Below, piece by piece: positions 1 to 8,735 of a stretch of DNA of 64,000 nucleotides. Position numbers and translations under genes: made by a program. The DNA lies in assembly GCA_016712315.1 (NCBI GenBank), contig JADJRG010000028.1:1-64000 (forward strand), given 5' to 3'. This stretch comes from Nannocystis sp. Lineage in GTDB: Bacteria; Myxococcota_A; Polyangia; Nannocystales; Nannocystaceae. Every line of letters starts with the position of its first letter. Position 1 is the stretch's first letter. A model generated the notes under the pieces. It had not been told where the DNA came from. It did not search any database and was given only the letters and a program-made list of their open reading frames with translations.

Positions 1-45
1 CCGTCAACCCACCCATCAACCCAAACACAAACCCAGAGGAAAACC

Positions 46-691
46 ATGAACACTGACTATCTCCTCATCGCGAACAAGACCCTCATGGCCTTCGTCGGCG
101 CTCTTCAGGAGGCGAACGAGCTACAGGCCAAACGCGACGCGCAGGAGGCCGAGCGCGCCTACCGCGAAGCCAAGAACACCTCGATGGAGCAGATCATTGA
201 GATACTCCAAAGGCAGCAGCAATGGAACGCGCACCTGCTCGAGCGCCTCTCGCACCTGCTCGAGCGGGTCGAAGACCTCGAGCAAGCCCGCAGCGCCGCC
301 AACGAGCCCGCCAACGAGCCCGCCGACGAGCCCGCCGCCGAGCCCGCCCGCGAGCCCGCCTGCGAGCCCGCCTGCGAACCCGCTCGATCCGGAGTCCGGC
401 CTCGACATCTCGCCCGAGGTCGCGTGTTTGCGCGACAGCTTCGTGGAGATCCTCCAAAACACCGCCCAGGTCCTCAAGGAAAGGAACGTCAGCGAGGCCA
501 AAGCCCGTGACTGGCTCGTCCACGGCCGGTGGCACCGGGCTCAGCGATCCGTCCGGCTCCGCGAGACGCGCGATCTGCTCACCAACGCCCTCAGCAGGTT
601 CGCCCACGTGCCCAACGCGGGCCGCGCCTACGGCCTCGCGATCAACCTCATCGACGCCCGCTGGTCCAGCGTGTGGGGCTCTGCCCACTAG
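46..691 (+). pseudogene. Coiled-coil protein with EPA repeats, frameshifted
   Basis: The ATG at 46 follows a good ribosome binding site (agagga). The N-terminal ~85 residues are charged and helical, probably coiled coil (QRQQQW...LLERLSHLLERVEDLEQ). A short tandem EPAN/EPAD/EPAC repeat follows. After the repeat the coding signal moves to the +1 frame (DISPEVACLRDSFVEILQN through NLIDARWSSVWGSAH) and stops at 691, ten bases before the next ATG. The shift lies within the repeat, between about 285 and 385, where slippage is easy. I recognise no family. A scaffold or structural role in the element is only a guess. Confidence 0.5.
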
Positions 692-700
692 GAGCGCACC

Positions 701-1394
701 ATGGCGAGGGCTCCAGACTGGCACCACGCGCCGATGGCCAAGGGCGATCCGCCCCGCGCTGGCCTCTGCCCGGTCACGCGCCCAAATTCGCAAACTGGTC
801 CTTCGGCGGTGGACGCCCCTTCGGCTGCAACGAAGACTCGTGCGAGCGCTGGCACGCGGGGATCGACCTCACCAAGATCCCCGACGGCGCCCTCGTCATC
901 GCCCCCGAGGACGCCACCGTCATCGCCCTCGATCGCGGCTGGAGCGCCGGCTCCAAGGCCCATTTTAAAAACGGCCAGCGGCCTCTTCCTCGTCCTCGGC
1001 GGCTTTCATCCCGGCTCACATCGCGAGTTTGACCTCAGCGTCGGCCAGTCGATCAAAAAGGGCCAAAAGCTCGGCCGTGTGCTCGGAAGTTATGGAATGA
1101 TCCATCTAGAGACCTACGGCTTCCCAAGCGATCGAAAGGCCAACACCGTTTGGCGCGTCGGCAACCCGATCCCCGGCGGCCTGCTCAATCCTACCAAGTA
1201 CGTCGAGAGCATGGTCGGCGACGCCCCCCAGGCCGACGCCGCCACCCCCCCCCCCACCGCGCCCCCCCGTAGACGCCGCCGCGCCCCCAACGCCCGCCCC
1301 CAACTCCCGCACCCCCTGGGTACTCGGCGCGCTCGCGCTCACCGGCGCCGCCGTCGCGCTCACCTACGCCCTACACGCCCGGAGGACCTCATGA
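701..1394 (+). pseudogene. M23-family endopeptidase with C-terminal membrane anchor, frameshifted three times
   Basis: Joining three frames gives a zinc peptidase of the M23 (lysostaphin/LytM) type. It has the first metal motif in WHAGIDL, a typical core (LGGFHPGS, KKGQKLGRVLGS) and the second motif in MIHLETYG. A Pro/Ala linker leads to one transmembrane helix (WVLGALALTGAAVALTYAL) with a basic tail, ending TGA at 1392-1394. Shifts are needed near 765-785, at an A5 run (967-971) and at a C11 run (1245-1255). The ATG at 701 has GGAG upstream. Such enzymes cut peptidoglycan cross-bridges, for phage entry, lysis or conjugation. As written, no full-length enzyme can be made. Confidence 0.7.
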
Positions 1395-1843
1395 GCCGCG
1401 CCCACACCGCCCTCGTCGGCGCCTTTTCAGCGCTGACCGGCCTCAGCCTCGGTCTACTCAGCGCCCGCCTGCTCCCCCGAACCCGCCCCCGGGGATCGAT
1501 GTACACCATGAACGAGCAGATCTACATCGACCAGCCCGTCATCGATCTACTCACTGAAGAGAACGACTCAAGGATCATCCAAGGGCCGCGCTGGTCCCAG
1601 ATCAACCTTCAAGCGTACACGCTCACCTACGAGCCCGCGCCCGACGCGTTGAAGCGTCGCCCCGAGCGCCTCTACCGGCTCCGCCACCCGGAGACAGACG
1701 CCAACGCCGCCGACGGAGACGCCATCGACGCCGCGCGGGAGCTCGCCCAGGGCCTCTCACGCCGCAAGAACGACGAGCTCGCCCGCGAACGCGTCCTCTT
1801 CATGGCCAAACATGACCTCATCGGCCGCCAGATCCTCGCGTAG
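1391..1843 (+). CDS. Element protein with N-terminal membrane helix
   Basis: This is an intact 150-aa protein whose ATG overlaps the stop of the peptidase gene (ATGA), which suggests translational coupling. Residues ~5-28 form a hydrophobic signal anchor (LVGAFSALTGLSLGLLSARLL). The rest is a soluble, charged domain containing YTMNEQIYIDQPVIDLLTEE and ending DLIGRQILA. No known family is recognised. Its position between the peptidase and another one-span membrane protein suggests work at the cell envelope or in a membrane-associated particle. Confidence 0.65.
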   Translation: MSRAHTALVGAFSALTGLSLGLLSARLLPRTRPRGSMYTMNEQIYIDQPVIDLLTEENDSRIIQGPRWSQINLQAYTLTYEPAPDALKRRPERLYRLRHPETDANAADGDAIDAARELAQGLSRRKNDELARERVLFMAKHDLIGRQILA

Positions 1844-1856
1844 ATCGGAGCCCACC

Positions 1857-2039
1857 TTGCAGACCCGAGAAGACGAAATCAACCGCGCCCTCGAGGACTC
1901 GATCACACGAGAGCGAGACGCATGTATCCGCGCGCAGCGCCTCACCTTCGCGGTCGTCGCCCTCGGCGCAGGCGTCACCGGATACGCCGCGGGCGTTTAT
2001 ATGACCTACAAGTTTATGGAGAGGAGGGGAGGGAGATGA
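1857..2039 (+). CDS. Small one-span membrane protein
   Basis: This 60-aa reading frame starts at TTG 1857, with GGAG about seven bases upstream. An in-frame ATG at 1812 would overlap the previous gene by 32 bases and has no clear ribosome binding site. The sequence is a charged N-terminus (TREDEINRALEDS), one hydrophobic helix (FAVVALGAGVTGYAAGVYM) and a basic tail (YKFMERRGGR). Its TGA overlaps the next ATG. It fits the run of small membrane proteins in this operon. Function is unknown. Confidence 0.6.
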   Translation: MQTREDEINRALEDSITRERDACIRAQRLTFAVVALGAGVTGYAAGVYMTYKFMERRGGR

Positions 2040-3482
2040 AGTTTAACACCGTCAACGATCTCGCGATCCTGAGCGAGCGGGTGATCGAGAGGGCGAATGG
2101 TTATTGCGCGAACAACCGCGCGATTTTAAAGCCGCTCCTCACCAGCCTGCTCCGGTGCGAGGATGGGTTCGAGGATCTGAGCTCGTGGGACGACTCGGAT
2201 CCGGGCGAACCAGAGCCCGAAATCGACCCCGCGCACTACCTCTCAAAGGAAGAGCAGGCCGAGCTCGCCAAGCTCGAAAGGGAGGCCGTAAGGAACCAGA
2301 TCCTCCTTCACACCGCGACACTGCGCCGCAAAGTCGCCGAGCAGAACATCGAGCTCGCCCGCCTCGAGGCGCTGCCGCCCCCCGAACCCACACCGCCCAA
2401 ACCGGCGCAGCCGCAGGCACCCGCCCCGGCCGCACCCCCCGCGCCATCACCGCCCGAACCACCTCGCATCGAAGCGAGCGACAATCCCACCCCCACCGCG
2501 AAGACCCCGCCCACCGCCGAAACCGCACCCGACGACGAGTTCATGGTGCTCTTCGGCCGCTCCTCCGTCGACGCCGACGACGAACCCGCGAACACGCCCA
2601 CAGCTCCTCGCGACGGAGCCGACCTCAACAATGAGTTTTGCGCCCTCCTCGGCTTCTCGCCGACCAATCCAGCTCCGGTGATCGATCTCGCGCCCATCCC
2701 CGTCGAGCCCGCTGCCGCCGAGCCCGAGCCAGCGCCCGTTGCCGAGCCCGCTTCCGTCGAGCTCGCTCCCGCCGCGCCCGCCGCCGAGCCCGCTACCGTA
2801 GAGCCTGCTGAGACCGCTACCGTCGAGCCCGCCGAGCCCGCCACGGTCGAGCCTGCTGAGACCGCTACCGTCGAGCCCGCCGAGCCCGCCGAGCCCGCCA
2901 CGGTCGAGGAGCCTGCCGAGCCTGCTCCCGCGCCCGTTCTCGCCGAGCAGGTCGAGCCCGCAGACGCCGCCCTCGTCGAGTTATCCGAGCCCCCGCCCGC
3001 TCTCGCGCACCCGCTCGATACCGAGCTTACCCAGCAGCAGATCCAGCAAGCCACCGCGAGCGGCAAAGCGGAGCAACTGGAGCATCTTATAAAAACCGCC
3101 CGGACCCATTGGGACGGCACACACCGGACCCTGTGGGCGGGATCCGTCTTGTCCGGCTGTCTACGGGCCACGGTCCAACTCCTCACCGTGAACGGCTCAC
3201 CGACCGCGGAGCGGGTCGAGCGGGCCCGCGAAGCCCACAAGATCGCCACGAGGGTGTTTCAACTCGGCCAATCGCCGGAGCGTTTCTACGACGTCATCGT
3301 CGCATGCCGCCTGCTCGCCAGCAGCTTGCACGAGGATGGCCAGACCGCCAGCGGGCTCCAGGTCTTACGCGGCGGCCTCGCCGTCATGAAAGCGACCTCT
3401 CCGAGTCTGCGCAGCAGCGCCCGCGAAGCAGTTCCACGAGATCCGCACTCTTATAAAAGTCCTCGAATCGGCGAACCCATGA
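2036..3482 (+). pseudogene. Pro/Ala/Glu-rich repeat protein, C-terminal frameshift
   Basis: The gene starts at an ATGA overlap. The N-terminal ~100 residues are helical (KFNTVNDLAILSERVIERAN, then a coiled coil around SKEEQAELAKLEREAV). A ~200-residue proline-rich region follows, with repeats such as PAEPATVEPAETATVE at about 2760-2910. The C-terminal part is helical and TPR-like (ERVERAREAHKIATRVFQLG). Third-base GC shows the coding frame changing near 3415-3430. In the new frame the protein ends KQFHEIRTLIKVLESANP at TGA 3482, overlapping the next ATG. Without the shift, the original frame runs on to 3526. The elongated, low-complexity architecture suggests a structural or tether protein; no family was recognised. 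Confidence 0.5.
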
Positions 3483-4122
3483 ACAGCGCCCACAACATCG
3501 ACAAGCTCCGCAACGATCTTTTTTAGAGACCGCCGCCTTCGCCACGAAGCTCCGAGCCGCCGCCGACAAGGAGCCCCTGCGCGAGCAAGCGTGGCAGCGG
3601 CTCATCGACCTCTTCCGCTACGCCGGGGAAGGGGGCCGCCGCCGCTTCCTCGAAGGCATGAGGCTCCCCGGCGCCGCCGCCGAACGCCGCCGCACCTATG
3701 ACATTTGCATGCGCTCAGGCGCCAAGGATCACGAGCTTTGCCAGGCCCAGGCCGAAGCCCTCCCGCTCTTCCGCGACTTATTCGACGCCTACCCCACCTC
3801 GCACACCCCCAAAGACTGGTGGGCCGCACCGATCTCCCAACTCATCGGCGACTACGACCCCGACAACCCGCCCGCGGACGAGCTCCGCGGCTGGGAGCAC
3901 CAGCTCCGTCAAACCCACGGCGAGCTCGGCGCGGAGATCCTCTTGGGCGTAGGCGCCGCCTTCGAGGCCGCCGAAGAGGCCCTCGGCGGCGCCGTCGAGA
4001 GCGCCACCGACGCCATCAACGCCCCACCGCCCCCCAAACCATTCCCCTGGCTCAAGGTCGGCGTCGCCCTCAGCAGCGCCACCCTCATCGGCGCCTTCGC
4101 GTACCGGATCACCAGGAAGTGA
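3479..4122 (+). pseudogene. Tail-anchored helical protein, frameshifted at a T6 run
   Basis: The ATG at 3479 (MNSAHNIDKLRNDLF) overlaps the stop of the preceding gene. The frame hits TAG at 3524-3526, directly after six T (3519-3524). One base more or less in the run restores a ~215-aa protein (LETAAFATKLRAAADKEPL onward) that ends at 4122. It is helical, has several Cys in the middle, and ends with one transmembrane helix (KVGVALSSATLIGAFAYRI) and a basic tail. This is the same topology as the M23 peptidase and the 613-aa protein at 8736. A -1 ribosomal slip on TTT before TAG is an alternative to mutation. Confidence 0.55.
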
Positions 4123-4128
4123 GCCGCC

Positions 4129-4742
4129 ATGTCCCTCTCGCCCAAACTCTTCGCGCGCTTCGCTCTTGGCGCCGCGACCATCGTCGAGGGCATCGCAGCG
4201 CTCACCCGTCACCGCGAGCGTGAGCTCGCCTTCGACGCCGCCATCGAGCGCGCCAAGGCCACCGGCCGCCGCCTCGTCGTCATCGGCGACCCCGACGCTA
4301 AGCGCCCACACCCCGGATCCACCGCGCCTACGGCTGCGGCGACGTATGTATAGACAAGAACGGCTGCCCCGCCTGTCCAGTCACCATCGTCGCCGACATC
4401 ACCCACGGCCCGATCCACGGCGTCGACGACGACTCCGCCGTCGTCTTCGTCTCCTGCGTCCTCGAATACGTCGACGACCTGCACGCCGCGCTCGGCGAGA
4501 TCTCGAGGATCGCAGGCGTCGCCGAGAACGTCTTTATCGTCTCCGTCCAGCCCTGGACCCTCACCGCCCGCCTCTACCCGGGCGCGCGCTGGCGGGGCCG
4601 GGTCGTCAACCACGGCTCCGAGCAAACCGTCCACATGAAGTCCGTCGACCGTGAGGAGCGGCTCCTCATCGCCACGGCCCTCGGCCTCACCCTCGCTACC
4701 GCCTTCTGGCCCAACAAAGAAGAAAGAGAAAGAGAACCATGA
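4129..4742 (+). pseudogene. Putative SAM-dependent methyltransferase, one frameshift
   Basis: The N-terminus has a hydrophobic stretch (FARFALGAATIVEGIAAL) and then GRRLVVIGDPDA, which resembles the nucleotide-binding strand of class I methyltransferases. The frame then breaks between about 4295 and 4325. In the next frame it continues YGCGDVCIDKNGCPACPV, DDSAVVFVSCVLEYVDD and VSVQPWTLTARLYPG, a pattern like the type-11 methyltransferase core (acidic loop, then the strand carrying the Cys-Val-Leu-Glu motif). It ends near a hydrophobic segment and stops at TGA 4740-4742, overlapping the next ATG. The substrate is unknown. The methyltransferase assignment comes from fold-like motifs only. Confidence 0.5.
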
Positions 4743-4855
4743 TCATCACCTTCCACAATTTTAAAGGCGGCACCGGCAACACCACCCTCGTCGCCCACCC
4801 CCCGCGGCATCGCCGGCCGAGCGCGTCGCCCTCGCCCGCCGCCGCCGCCAACTAA
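4739..4855 (+). pseudogene. ParA-like ATPase stub
   Basis: The 38-codon frame opens MIITFHNFKGGTGNTTLVAH, which is the start of a ParA/MinD-type ATPase with its deviant Walker A loop (KGGTGKTT). The second, catalytic Lys is Asn here. After VAH the frame changes at a C6 run; another frame briefly reads RGIAG, typical of the next ParA helix. Nothing further of the ATPase remains before the next gene at 4864, so about 170 or more residues are missing. It is a remnant that cannot bind or hydrolyse ATP normally. An intact ancestor could have served plasmid or phage-plasmid partitioning. Confidence 0.7.
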
Positions 4856-4863
4856 CCCGCGTC

Positions 4864-5934
4864 ATGCCGCCCTCGCGCACCCCAGCCGCGATCTTCGACG
4901 CCGCCGCCGCCGCCTGGCGACCGTGGGCGGCCGCGCGCTACTCGCCCGAGCGAGTCGATCGCGTGATCGCGTCTCAACGCGCGCGCCTCATCGACCTCAT
5001 CGAAGACACGATGCGCAAGCAGGGCAGGGAAGCGCCGCCCCCGTGGTGGCAGCGCACGCCCGGCCTGCCGCGTGTCCACGACCTCGCCCTCCGCGACGAA
5101 GCCCGCGCCCTCCTCGAGGCCGTTCGCGCCTACGTCAACGATCCCGAGTGGTCCCTGCTCGACGAAGAAGACGCCGCCGCCACCATCCACGAGGCCATCG
5201 TCCCGCACTGGCCCCTCGACGACGCCGAGCGCCTGATCCAAGCCGTCGCCGACCTCGACGGCGGCCTACGCGACGAAGACTCTTTTTTAGAAGAACTCAC
5301 CGCCGCCCTACGCGACGGCCACGCCCCCACGCTCGAGATCCACACCATCACCCCCGATCAAGCGTGCGACTTCGTCGCCCAGCACCACCGCCACCTGCCC
5401 GAGTGCAACCGCCGCGGCATCGTCCACGCCCTCGCAGCTCGCTGGCGCGGCCAGATCGCCGCCGTCGCGCTCGCGGGCGCTCCCACCGGCCGATGGAGCC
5501 GGACCAGCGATTGCCCGCCCGAGGGCACCCTCGAGATCACCCGCGTCGCCAGCCGCGCCGGTCTCCGCCGCTACGACCGCAAGGGCCGCGACGTCCCCGT
5601 AAACGCCGCCTCCGCCCTAGTCGCCCACCTCATCGACCTCCTGCCCACCAGCGGCCGAGGCGCCCCCGGCTGCCGCCTCATCACCTACCAACTCACCTCC
5701 GAAGAAGGCGCCATCTACCGCGCCCTCGTCGCCAAGGGTTTACGCCCCGTCGCCCTTAGCCGCCACGCCCAGGCCGGCGGCGCACGCACCCGCGTCGCCC
5801 TCCCTGGCGAAAAGATCCGCTGGGAAGCCGGCCCCGCCGCCGCCGCCCCGGACTGGAACCTCCTCCAACAATCCCACCGCCCCGGCGCTCAAGCCGCCTA
5901 CGCCGCCTTCCTCGCCCGAAAGGAGCGCCGATGA
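4864..5934 (+). CDS. XF1762-like GNAT-type protein with N-terminal extension
   Basis: This intact 356-aa protein has about 160 N-terminal residues with no recognised family (helical, Asp/Glu-rich). A C-terminal domain of the XF1762 type follows: FVAQHHRHLPECNRRG, then a strand/loop AALAARWRGQIAAVAL, GTLEITRVASRAG, NAASALVAHLIDLLP and CRLITYQLTSEEGAIYRAL. XF1762 proteins are frequent in phages and integrated elements and have a GNAT acetyltransferase-like layout; their substrate is not established. The gene ends ATGA over the next start. It is one of the few undamaged genes of the element. Confidence 0.65.
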   Translation: MPPSRTPAAIFDAAAAAWRPWAAARYSPERVDRVIASQRARLIDLIEDTMRKQGREAPPPWWQRTPGLPRVHDLALRDEARALLEAVRAYVNDPEWSLLDEEDAAATIHEAIVPHWPLDDAERLIQAVADLDGGLRDEDSFLEELTAALRDGHAPTLEIHTITPDQACDFVAQHHRHLPECNRRGIVHALAARWRGQIAAVALAGAPTGRWSRTSDCPPEGTLEITRVASRAGLRRYDRKGRDVPVNAASALVAHLIDLLPTSGRGAPGCRLITYQLTSEEGAIYRALVAKGLRPVALSRHAQAGGARTRVALPGEKIRWEAGPAAAAPDWNLLQQSHRPGAQAAYAAFLARKERR

Positions 5935-7152
5935 CCTTCCGTATCCCTGCCAGCTCCCGAGCTCGACTCCGTGACCGGCTCGTCGTCGCCTCCGTCAGCG
6001 GCGGCAAGGACAGCACCGCCCTCGCCCTGCTCCTGCGTGAAGCCGAGATCCCGCATGTGCGCGTCTTCGCCGACACCGGCTTTGAGCACCCCACGACCTA
6101 CGAATACCTCGACCTCCTACGCGAGCGGCTGGGCGAGATCACGACCGTCCGCAACGAATTGCTGTGGCAGGACGCGCTCCCCGGCGAGCCGGGCATGCTG
6201 ACGCTCATCCGCCGCAAGCAGATGTTCCCGAGCCGTCTGCGCCGCTTCTGCACCGAATCGCTCAAGCTCCGCCCGATCAAAAAAATTCCTCGAACAAGTC
6301 GAGGAGGAGAGGGGACCCCTTGTCAACGCCGTAGGTGTACGAGCCGATGAGAGCGCGAGCCGTGCGCGGATGTCCGAGTGGGAGTGGTGGGGGGAGCTCG
6401 ACGCCGAGCTCTGGCGCCCTTTGCTCGCCGCTACCTACGACGACATCGTCGAGATCCACCGCCGCCACAACATGCCGCCCAACCCCTCTACCTCGAGGGC
6501 GCGCGTCGTGTCGGGTGCCATCCCTGCATCTTTTCGGCAAAACACGACATCCGCCAGATCGCCCCCGATCAGCTCGTCAAGATCCGGCGCGTCGAACAGG
6601 ACCTCACTTCGGACGCCGTCGCTCGCGGACGCGAACGACCGACCCGCGCCTTCTTCCAGGTACGCGGCCCCGCTGGACTCGCCTTCACCCCGATCGACGA
6701 AGTCTTCGAGCAGGCGCATACCGTCCGTGGTCGCGCATGGGAGCCGGCCGCCGATCCCCTGGGTGCCGTCGCTGGGGCCTCTGCGAAGCCGGCGAAGCCC
6801 CGAGCGAAGCCGCCGCGCCGATCGCCTACATCGGCCATGACCACGCGCTCGCGCTCGGCATCCCCCCCGAGCTGCTCACGCGCTGGCTGAACGAGCGCCT
6901 CCTCCTCCCGGCGCATGGAGGCGCGCGCGATTGGGCCGGCTTCTATCAGCGCACCCCCGCCGTAGAGGCCGAGCTTGCAGCGCAGCTCGAGCGGATCCCC
7001 ATCACTCGCCAGCAACTCCTCGCCCGAGGGATCACCGCCGCTCAGATCACCCGCTGGCGCAACGGACGCGGCCCATTGCGCCGCACCACCACACGGGGCC
7101 TCTACGAGATCACCCGAGCCGCTCTCGCCAAACTCAGCGCATCGCCCACTGA
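5931..7152 (+). pseudogene. PAPS-reductase-like PP-loop protein, multiply frameshifted
   Basis: It starts at an ATGA overlap. The PP-loop motif SVSGGKDSTALALLL and the following HVRVFADTGFEHPTTYEYL are classic for phosphoadenosine-phosphosulfate reductase/DndC-like ATP pyrophosphatases. The protein continues in other frames after an A7 run (6280-6286: KFLEQVEEERGPLVNAVGVR, WELD-type motif), a C4 run (6483-6486: RRVGCHPCIFSAKHDIRQI) and a C4 run (6756-6759: GCRRWGLCEAGE). The paired Cys motifs suit a metal site seen in phage versions. About 110 residues that look like a helix-turn-helix tail (RQQLLARGITAAQITRWRNG) follow and may be a fusion or a separate gene. The exact end is uncertain. Confidence 0.65.
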
Positions 7153-7191
7153 TCAACAACCAACCAACAACCTGCCCCAAGAGACACCAAC

Positions 7192-8724
7192 ATGGCCGAA
7201 CCAACCACCATCCGCCTCACCGCCACCGCCCCGCTCAACGGATCGGGACTCATCCCCCTCACCCGCGAAACCCTGCAAACCACCACCACCGGCCGTCTCT
7301 ACAGCGCCACGATCCCCAACGGAAGCCGCCTCACCAGCGACATTTTTGGCATTTTCTCAAGCGGCGCCCACACCTCCATCACCGTCAGCGCCTCCACCGA
7401 CAACCCCCGCGACGTGCTCCGCGTCTACCTCGGCGCAGCCATCCGCAGCGAGCACCGCCTCGCCGGATCCCAAACCATCACCCTCGCCCCCCGGAGAGGA
7501 GCTCGGCTTCATCACCGAGGCCCCCACCGTCCTCCTGCTCGTCGTCAACGAGCTCTCCGAAGCCGACCAAACCGCCCGCCTCGACAGCACCGCTGCGCCC
7601 GTCATCCGCGCCCGCCTCACCCGTAACGCCGGCTTCACCGCCACCGGCGTCATGAACATCAACCTCCTCTGGTCCACCGCTTCACATGTCCTAGAGGCCA
7701 CCTCCAACGCCCCCGCCGGAGCCCTCCCGCTCGAAGCCCTCGACCCTCGGCAATCCCGCTACGCCGGCTACTACTGGCGCGTCCGCGTCTCCGGCTGCGA
7801 CGGCGCCTATTTTTCCGGCCCCGCCAACCGCCTCACCGGCGACGCCGCCCTCGAACAGCTCCTCCCCGGCCAGTGGTCCACCCCCGCCGCGTCAGCCACG
7901 ACGATCTACTCGCCGTGCTTAGCCCGCCCGTGCGCGTCGGCTGCCCCACTGTCATCGCCGAACACGAGCTACTCCCCATCACCGAGGCCCAGCTCCTCGC
8001 CACCGCCAGCGCCCCCACAACGCCCCCGCCGACCCAGCCCGCAGGCGCGATCCCCTGGGCCACCTTTAGCGACTACAGCGTCAACGCCGCCGGCGCCGAT
8101 CGCCACGAAGCCGGCTACCTCATGTGGACGCACGCCATCACCGGCAACTCCAACGTCATCGGCAACAAGGGCTTTCACGGCATCGGCACTGGCAACAAAG
8201 CCATGCTCGGCACCGACGCCCCGATCCTCCTCGGCCTCCCCCTCGCCCAACTCACGGCGCTCAGCGTCCGCTACGCCCTGCGCACCGCCGGCAACGCCCA
8301 CATCCTCAATCGTCCGTACATCAACATTCTCATCGACGTCAACGGCGACGGCACCATCTACAAGATCGGCGTCTTCGATCGCGATCCCAACCCCGCCCTC
8401 AACCTGCTCGTCGACGTCGCCCAGGCCGACCCCACCGATCACGAGTACCTGCTCTCCTGGGTAGGCGCCGGCAAGCTCAAGATCGTCAACGAGCTCGCCG
8501 GAGTCACCCCCGCCGTCGATCTCGGCGCCGGCTGGCACAACAAGGTCTTCCACGTCAGCGACATCCTCGCCGTCTACCCCAACGCCAAGCTCGCCCAAGC
8601 CTTCCCCGCCGACAACGGCCTGCCCGCCGATCTCACCATGCCCCCCCTCTGGCTCGTGCTCGGCGACTCCACCTACACCCGCTACTCGCGCGTCCTCCTG
8701 CGCGAAGTCCGGCTCAACAGCTAA
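7192..8724 (+). pseudogene. Large beta-rich protein, possible virion or receptor-binding protein, two frameshifts
   Basis: Joining frames gives ~510 aa. The first part (MAEPTTIRLTATAPLNGSG... TSITVSASTDNPRDVLRVYL) is rich in short beta strands. After a shift at the C6 run 7487-7492 it reads GEELGFITEAPTVLLLVVNE. After a second shift at the C5 run 7880-7884 it reads SHDDLLAVLSPPVRVGCPTV. The C-terminal ~230 residues form a compact beta domain with YINILIDVNGDGTIYKIGVF and WLVLGDSTYTRYSRVLLREV, like a jelly-roll or carbohydrate-binding fold. No known family is recognised. A capsid, spike or adhesin role is inference from size, fold type and context. Confidence 0.45.
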
Positions 8725-8735
8725 GGGCGCACACC

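Noticed and set aside
1240..1270. Phase-variable C11 tract controlling the M23 gene
   Set aside because: The same gene carries two further frameshifts outside this tract, so changing the tract alone would not switch the gene on.
5931..7152. DndC-type DNA phosphorothioation gene
   Set aside because: The PP-loop fits, but no dndB, dndD or dndE is near and the Cys motifs are of the phage PAPS-reductase-like kind.
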